NCBI GenBank assembly: GCA_015068335.1
Contig: SVKT01000027.1
Span: forward strand, 1 to 14,904
Source: Oscillospiraceae bacterium
GTDB taxonomy: Bacteria > Bacillota > Clostridia > Oscillospirales > Oscillospiraceae
DNA length: 14,904 nucleotides
Direction of reading: 5' to 3'
Both the position numbers and the translations under genes were made by a program. A model generated the notes under the pieces. The model had not been told where the DNA came from, searched no databases, and saw only the letters and a program-made list of their open reading frames with translations. This document shows, piece by piece, positions 1 through 5,544 of the stretch (within the stretch, counting starts at the first letter, position 1; each line of letters opens with the position of its first letter).

Positions 1-63
1 TCGTGACCTACGGCAGCGTGCTGACGGTATTCTTCTCCGTCAGCACGCTGCCGTAGGTCACGA
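1..63. repeat. Perfect 27-bp inverted repeat at window edge
   Basis: Bases 1-27 are the exact reverse complement of bases 37-63, separated by a 9-base spacer (28-36). One arm begins exactly at the first base of the window. It lies inside the reading frame of the secreted protein on the minus strand, and the stop codon that ends that frame (8-10) falls in the outer arm. There is no U-tract, so it does not look like a terminator. A foldback or self-priming artefact at a contig end is the simplest explanation. A natural cruciform or inverted duplication is the alternative. Confidence 0.9.
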
Positions 64-295
64 TGGGCTTCACGGACTCGTTGGGCGTGTAGGTGATCAG
101 GTTTTCTCTGCGCAGGTCGGACTGGCTGGTGCTCCAAAACACGCCGGTGGTCATCTGCGTGCCCTGATTCAAAACCATACTCTGGCTGATGAGATCCTTG
201 CCCAGCGCATCGGATGCCCGGGCGGGCAGCGACAGCGGCAGCAGCAGGCCAAACGCCAGCAGCACGGAGAGTGTCTTTCGGAAAATTTGCTTCAT
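8..295 (-). CDS. N-terminal fragment of secreted phosphodiester-glycosidase-like protein
   Basis: Only the first 95 codons are readable. The start is the ATG at 293-295, with GGGAGG about 8 bases upstream. Residues 1-28 form a signal peptide: a basic start (MKQIFRKT), a hydrophobic core rich in Leu, and a PARAS cleavage region. The following segment has a short N-terminal pattern (VFWS..SDLR.EN..TY.PN....P.VTYGS) that I recall from secreted proteins with a NAGPA-type phosphodiester glycosidase domain and S-layer repeats in Clostridia. The enzymatic domain itself is not present. The stop codon lies in the inverted repeat at the window edge, so the last residues and the ending are probably not native. 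The gene should continue to the left. Family assignment rests on a remembered N-terminal pattern and is tentative. Confidence 0.55.
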   Translation of the reverse strand: MKQIFRKTLSVLLAFGLLLPLSLPARASDALGKDLISQSMVLNQGTQMTTGVFWSTSQSDLRRENLITYTPNESVKPIVTYGSVLTEKNTVSTLP

Positions 296-340
296 ATTGT
301 GCCTCCCAGTCTTTTACAAACAACTTCTTGTATCGTATTC

Positions 341-369
341 AGGATACCACAGGAGACTTTTCTTGTAAA
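341..369 (-). promoter_or_regulatory. Putative sigma-A promoter of the secreted protein gene
   Basis: On the minus strand, TTTACA (364-369) and TATCCT (341-346) are separated by 17 bases. They lie about 45 bases upstream of the ATG at 295. A TTGACA hexamer overlaps just upstream (370-375), but its spacing is poor. No operator is evident. Confidence 0.45.
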
Positions 370-429
370 TGTCAATCCGGAAACAAATTGGTGGCGATAT
401 TTTACAAGTTCCGCCGCCTGAAAAAATGC

Positions 430-458
430 TTGGCGGACAGGCCGCAGTGTATTACAAT
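430..458 (+). promoter_or_regulatory. Putative sigma-A promoter of the ferredoxin gene
   Basis: TTGGCG (430-435) and TACAAT (453-458) are separated by exactly 17 bases. They lie about 30 bases before the ferredoxin start codon, which gives a very short leader containing AAGGAG. Confidence 0.6.
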
Positions 459-487
459 GGAAGCATCAAGGAAAAAGGAGTCCGCTT

Positions 488-673
488 ATGACCGTCACCA
501 TAGATACCACCCGCTGCATCGGCTGCGGTATGTGCGCCTACGTGGCGCCGGAGGTGTTTTGCATCCAGGGAAAGTTTTCCACCGTTCTGACCCAGCCGGA
601 ACAGGCGCAGGCCGTCCGGGTCTCCACCGCCGCCAACGGCTGCCCCGTCAACGCCATTTCCGTCAAGCGCTGA
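488..673 (+). CDS. Single-cluster [4Fe-4S] ferredoxin
   Basis: This is a small 61-residue cytoplasmic electron carrier. Cys10, Cys13 and Cys16 (CIGCGMC) together with Cys52 (GCPVNAI) supply the four ligands of one [4Fe-4S] cluster. In two-cluster ferredoxins a further Cys sits four residues after the third ligand; here that position is Ala20, which fits the monocluster type. Cys25 is an additional cysteine outside the motif. The start ATG is preceded by AAGGAG at 7 bases, and the length is typical of the family. The gene stands alone on the plus strand with its own promoter and ends at a terminator shared with the converging deaminase operon. The redox partner cannot be told from this context. 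Confidence 0.93.
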   Translation: MTVTIDTTRCIGCGMCAYVAPEVFCIQGKFSTVLTQPEQAQAVRVSTAANGCPVNAISVKR

Positions 674-690
674 TGCCCATCACAAAAACA

Positions 691-716
691 GCCGCCGGAG
701 CAAAGGCTCCGGCGGC
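691..716. terminator. Bidirectional intrinsic terminator between convergent genes
   Basis: A perfect 11-bp GC-rich stem (691-701 with 706-716) with a 4-base loop is followed by TTCTTTTTC on the plus strand. On the minus strand it is followed by TGTTTTTGTG. It sits between the ends of the ferredoxin gene and the deaminase gene and can terminate both. Confidence 0.9.
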
Positions 717-727
717 TTCTTTTTCGC

Positions 728-2029
728 TTACAACTGGCGCAGGATCTTCGCCACGGAGACTTCCGCATTGGCGGCCACCCGCTCCAAATCAAGCGTGAAG
801 TATTCCCCGTCCCGGTACAGCACGCGGCCGTCCGCCATCGTCAGGCACACGTCCGTGCCCTGGGCGGAAAAGACCACGTTGTTGCGCAGATCGTGGCAGG
901 GGCGGAGATAGGGGCGATGGCGCAGGTCCAGCACGATCAGGTCCGCCCGGAAGCCCTCCTTCACCAGACCGCAGTCCGTCCGCCCCTGGGAGAGGGCGCC
1001 GGCGCGGGTGGCGGCATAGAGGGCCTGCTTCGGCGTAACGGCGGTGGGGTCGCCGGTGGAGGCCTTAAAGAGCGTGGCGAACAGTTTGATCTCCTCCAAC
1101 ATATTCAGGCTGTTGTTGCTGGCCACGCTGTCCGTGCCCAGCGCCACATTCACGCCCAGATCCAGCAGTTTCGGCACGTTGCAAAAGCCGCTGGCCAGTT
1201 TCAGGTTGCTCACCGGGTTGCAGGCCACGGTGACGCCCTTTTCTTTCAGGATGTCGAAGTCCTCCCCTTCCAGCCAGACACAGTGGGCGGCGGTGGCAGG
1301 CACGTCGAACACGCCGGCGTCGCAGAAATAGCGGGCAGGCGTCCGCCCGCCGCGGCGGGCCTTGCAGGCTTCGTGCTCCGCCTGCGTTTCGGAGAGGTGG
1401 AGGTGCAGATGCAGCCCGGTCTCCTTTGCAAGGGCCGCCATATCCTCCACCACCTGCGGTGTGGAGGTATACTCGGCGTGGATGGCAAGGTCAAGGCGCA
1501 GCCGACCGTCCTCCGCATTGTGGAAGCGGCGCAGCACGTCCATCGTTTCCTGATAGACCGGCAGATCTCTTGCGCCCCGGTGGTCAAAGCAGGTGACGGA
1601 GTGACCGAAATTCATCTTGATGCCGGAGTCCAGCACGGCGCGGCTCACCGCCTCGCCGTCGAAATACATATCCGTGGCGGACACGATGCCAAAGCGCACC
1701 ATCTCCGCCGCCGCCAGCATCGTGCCGTTGTAGATGGCCTCGCTGTCCAGTTTCGCCTCAAAGGGGAAGATCTGCTTGTGCAGCCAGTCGTCCAGCGCCA
1801 TATTCTCCGCATAGCCCCGCATCAGGGTCATCGCCGCGTGGCTGTGGGCGTTGTAAAAGCCGGGCATCAGCAGTTTGCCCGTGCCGTCATAGACCTCGCC
1901 GAAGTCCTCCTGCGGCGCAGTCTTGCCGATGTAGGCGATGCGCCCCGCCTTCACGCCCACATAGCAGCCGGCGTAGTGGTCAAACCGTTCGTCCAGAATA
2001 TCAATGTTGGAAAAGAGCAACCGACTCAC
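728..2029 (-). CDS. mtaD: Amidohydrolase: MTA/SAH/5'-deoxyadenosine-type deaminase
   Basis: Predicted 433-residue zinc hydrolase of the TM0936/MtaD branch, which removes the 6-amino group of S-adenosylhomocysteine, 5'-methylthioadenosine or 5'-deoxyadenosine to give the inosine analogue. Metal and catalytic residues are visible: AHSHA (His62, His64), HLSET (His211, Glu214), AAHC (His249) and GTDS (Asp300). The start chosen is the GTG at 2027-2029. It overlaps the mtnA stop by four bases and follows AGGAAAGGA. Longer in-frame starts would run inside mtnA. It is the last gene of a four-gene operon with a nitroreductase, a class II aldolase and mtnA. MtnA next door points to MTA or 5'-deoxyadenosine rather than a guanine or chlorohydrolase-type substrate. 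Which nucleoside it prefers cannot be read from the sequence. Confidence 0.85.
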   Translation of the reverse strand: MSRLLFSNIDILDERFDHYAGCYVGVKAGRIAYIGKTAPQEDFGEVYDGTGKLLMPGFYNAHSHAAMTLMRGYAENMALDDWLHKQIFPFEAKLDSEAIYNGTMLAAAEMVRFGIVSATDMYFDGEAVSRAVLDSGIKMNFGHSVTCFDHRGARDLPVYQETMDVLRRFHNAEDGRLRLDLAIHAEYTSTPQVVEDMAALAKETGLHLHLHLSETQAEHEACKARRGGRTPARYFCDAGVFDVPATAAHCVWLEGEDFDILKEKGVTVACNPVSNLKLASGFCNVPKLLDLGVNVALGTDSVASNNSLNMLEEIKLFATLFKASTGDPTAVTPKQALYAATRAGALSQGRTDCGLVKEGFRADLIVLDLRHRPYLRPCHDLRNNVVFSAQGTDVCLTMADGRVLYRDGEYFTLDLERVAANAEVSVAKILRQL

Positions 2030-3114
2030 GTCCTTTCCTGTGATTCCGCCGCAAACAGCGCCGCAAGACTCTCGGTGTACGGCGGGCGGCAAATGCCCTT
2101 TTCGGTGACGATGGCGGTGATGAGTTCATTGTCCGTCACATCAAAGGCGGGGTTATAACACTTCACTTCGGGCAGCGCCATCGGTGTTTCGTACCACATC
2201 GTCCGGATCTCCTCCGGGTCGCGCTCCTCGATGGGGATATGGGCGCCGTCTGGGCAGTTCCTGTCGATGGTGGAAGTAGGGCCAAGCACGTAAAACGGGA
2301 TGCCGTAGTGCTTTGCCAGAATGGCCACGCCGGAGGTGCCGATCTTGTTGGCGGTATCGCCGTTGGCGGCCACCCGGTCACAGCCCACAAAACAGGCCTG
2401 CACCCAGCCGTTTTTCATCACGATGGAGGCCATATTGTCGCAGATCAGCGTCACATCCACCCCGGCGCGCTCCAACTCGTAACTGGTCAGCCGCGCGCCT
2501 TGCAGTAGGGGCCGGGTCTCGTCCGCAAACACCCGCAGCGTCATCCCCCGCTCTGTGCCCAGCAGGATGGGCCCCAACGCCGTGCCGTAGCGGGAGGTTG
2601 CCAGCGGGCCGGCGTTGCAGTGGGTCAGGATGCCGTCCCCGTCCCGGATGAGGGAAAGTCCGTATTCCGCGATGGCGGTGCACTTGGCGATGTCGTCGGC
2701 GTGGATGGCCGCCGCCTTTTCATACAGCGCTTCCAGCAGCGCCGGGCGGGGCAGATCTGCCCTGCGCTCCGCTTCCTGCACCATCTCCCCCAGCGCCCAA
2801 CTGAGATTCACCGCCGTGGGGCGGGCGCTGTTCAGGTAAGTGGCGCAGCGGTTCAGTTCCGCCTGAAAATCCACCTCCGCCGGGATCTGCCGTGCCAGCA
2901 CATATAGGGCGTAGGCCGCGAAGATGCCGATGGCCGGTGCGCCCCGCACCCGCAGCCGTTTGATGGCGTCATACAGTTCCTCCGCCGTGTCAAGCCGCAG
3001 GAACACCTCCTCGTTGGGGAGGCGGGTCTGATCGATGATATACAGCGCCTCTGCCGCCTTATCGCAGCGGATGTTGGGCGCGTGGGTCACTTTTTGAATG
3101 TCGTTTCTCTCCAT
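2026..3114 (-). CDS. mtnA: S-methyl-5-thioribose-1-phosphate isomerase (aldose-ketose isomerase)
   Basis: This 362-residue protein converts 5-methylthioribose-1-phosphate (or 5-deoxyribose-1-phosphate) to the ribulose-1-phosphate. Family signatures are clear: RGAPAIG near residue 57, THCNAGPLAT with catalytic Cys166, ADETRP near 200, CDNMAS near 227, GCDRVAANGDTANKIGT with catalytic Asp246, and a C-terminal NPAFDVT..ELI..IVTE segment. The ATG at 3112-3114 was chosen. A TTG two codons earlier (3118-3120) overlaps the aldolase stop and is an equally possible start. Neither has a strong ribosome site, so translation is probably coupled to the aldolase. The 3' end overlaps the deaminase start by four bases. 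The related eIF2B-like proteins lack this full set of motifs. Confidence 0.93.
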   Translation of the reverse strand: MERNDIQKVTHAPNIRCDKAAEALYIIDQTRLPNEEVFLRLDTAEELYDAIKRLRVRGAPAIGIFAAYALYVLARQIPAEVDFQAELNRCATYLNSARPTAVNLSWALGEMVQEAERRADLPRPALLEALYEKAAAIHADDIAKCTAIAEYGLSLIRDGDGILTHCNAGPLATSRYGTALGPILLGTERGMTLRVFADETRPLLQGARLTSYELERAGVDVTLICDNMASIVMKNGWVQACFVGCDRVAANGDTANKIGTSGVAILAKHYGIPFYVLGPTSTIDRNCPDGAHIPIEERDPEEIRTMWYETPMALPEVKCYNPAFDVTDNELITAIVTEKGICRPPYTESLAALFAAESQERT

Positions 3115-3116
3115 AG

Positions 3117-3785
3117 TCAAACCGTCTTTTCTTTCAGCGTGCGGTACATCCCCTGCAAGGCGCGCAGACGGTCGGTCTCCTCCACCGTCAGCGCCGCGGG
3201 GTCGCCCAGCGCCCGGGCGTGCAGCACGATCTTCGCCGTGTGCTCCACGGTTTCCAGTCGGTCAAAGGCCTCCCAGAGATCGCCGCCCCAGGTCAGGACG
3301 CCGTGATTGGCCAGCAGCAGCGCATTGTGCTCCGGCAGGTAGGGCAGGATGCTCTCCGGCACCTCCTCCGTGGACAGCATCGCAAAAGCAGGCGTGCAGG
3401 GCACGCTGCCCAGACCCACCACCAGTTCCGCCACATAGGGCGTTTCCAGTCCCCGGCGGCACACGGCAAAGGCCGTGGACACCGGCGGATGGGCGTGCAC
3501 CACCGCCCGGACGTCGCTGCGGCTGCGGTACACGGCCAGATGCATTTTCAGTTCGGAGGTGGGATGGCGGTCGCCTTCCAGCACACGGCCGTCCAGATCG
3601 GTGAGCAGCAGCATCTCCGGCGTCATACGCCCCTTGCTCACGCCGGAGGGCGTGGTCAGCAATCGGTCCTCCGCCACTTTCAGGGAGAGGTTGCCGTCGT
3701 TGGCGGCCACATAGCCACGGTCGTACATCCGCTTCCCGATCTCGCAGAGCAGTTCCCGTTCCGCCCGGTAGGTCAGTTCTTCCAT
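3117..3785 (-). CDS. Class II aldolase, probable 5-(methylthio/deoxy)ribulose-1-phosphate aldolase
   Basis: A 222-residue zinc aldolase of the fuculose/ribulose-phosphate family. The catalytic Glu78 (HPTSELKMH), zinc ligands His97 and His99 (HAHPP) and His161 (ANHGVLTWG) are all present, as are the phosphate-site segments NDGNLS (29-34) and TPSGVSKG (45-52). Between a nitroreductase and mtnA, the best role is cleavage of the MtnA product into DHAP and 2-methylthioacetaldehyde or acetaldehyde, as known for Ald2/DrdA-type enzymes. The dehydratase MtnB shares this fold, but the HAHPP and NHG contexts look like an aldolase, and no other MtnB-pathway genes are present. The ATG at 3783-3785 starts one base after the nitroreductase stop. 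Longer in-frame starts lie inside that gene. An L-fuculose- or rhamnulose-phosphate aldolase is the alternative. Confidence 0.85.
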   Translation of the reverse strand: MEELTYRAERELLCEIGKRMYDRGYVAANDGNLSLKVAEDRLLTTPSGVSKGRMTPEMLLLTDLDGRVLEGDRHPTSELKMHLAVYRSRSDVRAVVHAHPPVSTAFAVCRRGLETPYVAELVVGLGSVPCTPAFAMLSTEEVPESILPYLPEHNALLLANHGVLTWGGDLWEAFDRLETVEHTAKIVLHARALGDPAALTVEETDRLRALQGMYRTLKEKTV

Positions 3786-3786
3786 A

Positions 3787-4308
3787 TCACACCCGGACGA
3801 TATAGCCGTCCTTGCGGGGCTTGGGGGCGGGGGCGTCGCCGTCGGCATAGCCCAGCGCGCAGTTGCCGACGCCGCGCAGCGTTTCGCTCAGGCCCCACTT
3901 GCGCAGCAGCGCCTTGCCCTCAGGCAGATCAAACAGTTCCAGCGCCCGGTTGATCCAGCAGGAGCCCACACCCACAGAGTGGGCCGCCAGCATCAGATTG
4001 CCCATCACCAGAGAGCCGTCCCGCATCCAGTTGGGGTTCTCGCCGTCCGCCAGAACCACCACCACGGTGGGCGCGCCGTAGAAGGGGTCCGTGCCGGGAC
4101 GGCCCTGGATCTCGGCGTTCAGTTTCGTCATATATTCGATGGTCTCCCGATCCTGCACCAGCACCATCACGGGGGACTGCTTGCCCATACCGGTGGGCGC
4201 CCAGGTGCCGGCTTCCAGAATGGCGTTCAGTTCGGTATCCCTGATCTGCTCTGCCTTGTATTTGCGGATGCTCCGGCGCTCCCGGATGACTTTCAGGGTC
4301 TCATTCAT
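3787..4308 (-). CDS. Nitroreductase-family FMN oxidoreductase
   Basis: A 173-residue cytoplasmic flavoprotein of the nitroreductase superfamily. The FMN-contact segment RRSIRKY (11-17), the APTGMGKQSP loop (37-46), the GVGSCWINRA segment (113-122) and the ALGYADG end (151-157) match the family, and the length is normal for a compact member. A strong AAGGAGG lies 8 bases before the ATG. It is the first gene of the operon and is followed after one base by the aldolase, so all four genes are probably made together. The substrate is unknown. A role in reducing a by-product of the salvage pathway, or in flavin redox balance, is only inferred from position. Confidence 0.9.
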   Translation of the reverse strand: MNETLKVIRERRSIRKYKAEQIRDTELNAILEAGTWAPTGMGKQSPVMVLVQDRETIEYMTKLNAEIQGRPGTDPFYGAPTVVVVLADGENPNWMRDGSLVMGNLMLAAHSVGVGSCWINRALELFDLPEGKALLRKWGLSETLRGVGNCALGYADGDAPAPKPRKDGYIVRV

Positions 4309-4342
4309 AGCGAGGACCTCCTTGATCGTAATTTACGGGTTT

Positions 4343-4371
4343 ATCATACCACAGTTCTCCCTCCACGCCAA
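4343..4371 (-). promoter_or_regulatory. Promoter of the nitroreductase-aldolase-mtnA-deaminase operon
   Basis: On the minus strand, TTGGCG (4366-4371) and TATGAT (4343-4348) are 17 bases apart. A TG one base before the -10 makes it an extended -10. The leader to the first ATG is about 30 bases and contains AAGGAGG. No riboswitch-sized leader is present. Confidence 0.75.
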
Positions 4372-4401
4372 ACGGAATTGCAGATTTTTCTTCCCGCAGC
4401 G

Positions 4402-4435
4402 AAAAAACCGCCGCAGACGCGCGGTCTGCGGCGGT
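4402..4435 (-). terminator. Intrinsic terminator of cysK
   Basis: A perfect 12-bp stem (4407-4418 with 4424-4435) with a 5-base loop is followed on the minus strand by a run of six T. It lies about 20 bases after the cysK stop and isolates cysK from the downstream salvage operon. Confidence 0.92.
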
Positions 4436-4453
4436 GTGCGGATGCGATGTTCA

Positions 4454-5380
4454 TCAGAAAATGCCGGCGGAGAGATAGCGGTCGCCGGTGTCCGGCAGCA
4501 GCACCACAATGGTCTTGCCCCGGTTTTCCGGACGTCTGGCCTGCCCGATGGCCGCCCACAGCGCGGCGCCGGCGGAGATGCCTGCCAGCACGCCTTCGAT
4601 ACGGCCCAGTTGCCGGACGGCCTCAAAGGCGTCCTCCTCCGTCACGGGGACGACCTCATCATACACAGAGGTGTCCAGCACCTTTGGCACGAAGTTGGCG
4701 CCGATGCCCTGCAAGCCGTGAGGGCCGGCGCTGCCGCCGCTGAGCAGGGGCGAGGACGCCGGTTCCACCGCCACCACACGCGCATTGGGGTTCTTCTCTT
4801 TCAGATAGCGGCCGGTGCCGGTGATGGTGCCGCCGGTTCCGACGCCTGCCACGAAGATGTCCACCTGTCCTTCGGTGTCCGCCCAGATCTCCGGGCCGGT
4901 GGTGGCATAGTGGGCGGCGGCGTTGGCGGGATTGTCAAACTGCCCCGGAATGAAACTGCCGGGGATCTCCTTTGCCAGGCGTTCCGCTTCCTCGATGGCG
5001 CCGGCCATCCCTCTGGCGCCGGGGGTCAGCACCAGTTCCGCGCCATAGGCCTTCATCAACTGGCGGCGCTCCATACTCATCGTGTCCGGCATCACGATGA
5101 TGGTGCGGTAGCCCCGCCCGGCCGCCACACAGGCAAGGCCGATGCCGGTGTTGCCGGAGGTGGGCTCGATGATGACGGCGCCGGGCTTCACCAGTCCCCG
5201 CTCCTCCGCATCGTCCAGCATTGCCTTTGCCACGCGGTCCTTGGCGGAGCCGCCCGGGTTAAAGGCCTCCAACTTGGCCAGAAGTTTTGCTTCCAGACCC
5301 AGTTTTTGTTCCAGATGGGTCAGTTCCAAAAGGGGCGTGTTGCCCATCAGTTGTTCCACAGATGTATAAATACGGCTCAC
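4454..5380 (-). CDS. cysK: Cysteine synthase A (O-acetylserine sulfhydrylase)
   Basis: This 308-residue PLP enzyme makes L-cysteine from O-acetylserine and sulfide. Lys47 in NPGGSAKDR forms the Schiff base, PTSGNTG (73-79) binds the substrate carboxylate, GVGTGGT (179-185) holds the PLP phosphate, and LPDTGDRYLS (295-304) is the family's C-terminal signature. The length is standard. The start is a GTG at 5378-5380, chosen because AGGAGG lies 8 bases upstream and the protein then begins at the usual point. It is a single-gene unit with its own promoter and terminator. A related O-phosphoserine or cystathionine-beta-synthase-like activity is possible but less likely. Confidence 0.95.
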   Translation of the reverse strand: MSRIYTSVEQLMGNTPLLELTHLEQKLGLEAKLLAKLEAFNPGGSAKDRVAKAMLDDAEERGLVKPGAVIIEPTSGNTGIGLACVAAGRGYRTIIVMPDTMSMERRQLMKAYGAELVLTPGARGMAGAIEEAERLAKEIPGSFIPGQFDNPANAAAHYATTGPEIWADTEGQVDIFVAGVGTGGTITGTGRYLKEKNPNARVVAVEPASSPLLSGGSAGPHGLQGIGANFVPKVLDTSVYDEVVPVTEEDAFEAVRQLGRIEGVLAGISAGAALWAAIGQARRPENRGKTIVVLLPDTGDRYLSAGIF

Positions 5381-5444
5381 AGCGCGTTCCTCCTGTTCTT
5401 CCCTGCGGCGCAGTCCTGCCGTCCGCCGGGATCCGTTTGTAGGA

Positions 5445-5473
5445 ATTATAGGCGCTTCCCCGCCCCCTGTCAA
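5445..5473 (-). promoter_or_regulatory. cysK: Perfect-consensus sigma-A promoter of cysK
   Basis: On the minus strand, TTGACA (5468-5473) and TATAAT (5445-5450) are separated by 17 bases, an exact match to the consensus in both hexamers and spacing. The start codon is 64 bases downstream of the -10. No clear CymR-type or T-box/S-box leader was recognised. Confidence 0.93.
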
Positions 5474-5488
5474 CCGCTCTCCCCGCGC

Positions 5489-5523
5489 AAAAAAGACGGC
5501 CCCTGCAAAATGCAGGGGCCGTC
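5489..5523 (-). terminator. Intrinsic terminator after the deacylase gene
   Basis: A perfect 13-bp stem (5495-5507 with 5511-5523) with a 3-base loop is followed on the minus strand by six T. It lies about 20 bases after the deacylase stop and just upstream of the cysK promoter. Confidence 0.95.
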
Positions 5524-5544
5524 GGTGAATGCTTCTGTTCGCGA

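Noticed and set aside
728..2029. Calling the deaminase a guanine deaminase or chlorohydrolase
   Set aside because: The motifs are shared within the superfamily, but the overlap with mtnA makes an MTA/deoxyadenosine-type role far more likely.
893..2158. A 421-codon plus-strand open frame antisense to the deaminase
   Set aside because: Composition and position show it mirrors the deaminase gene; no family motif or start signal was found.
3117..3785. Calling the class II aldolase MtnB (methylthioribulose-1-phosphate dehydratase)
   Set aside because: It shares the fold, but HAHPP and ANHGVLTWG contexts resemble true aldolases and no MtnC/W/D genes are present.
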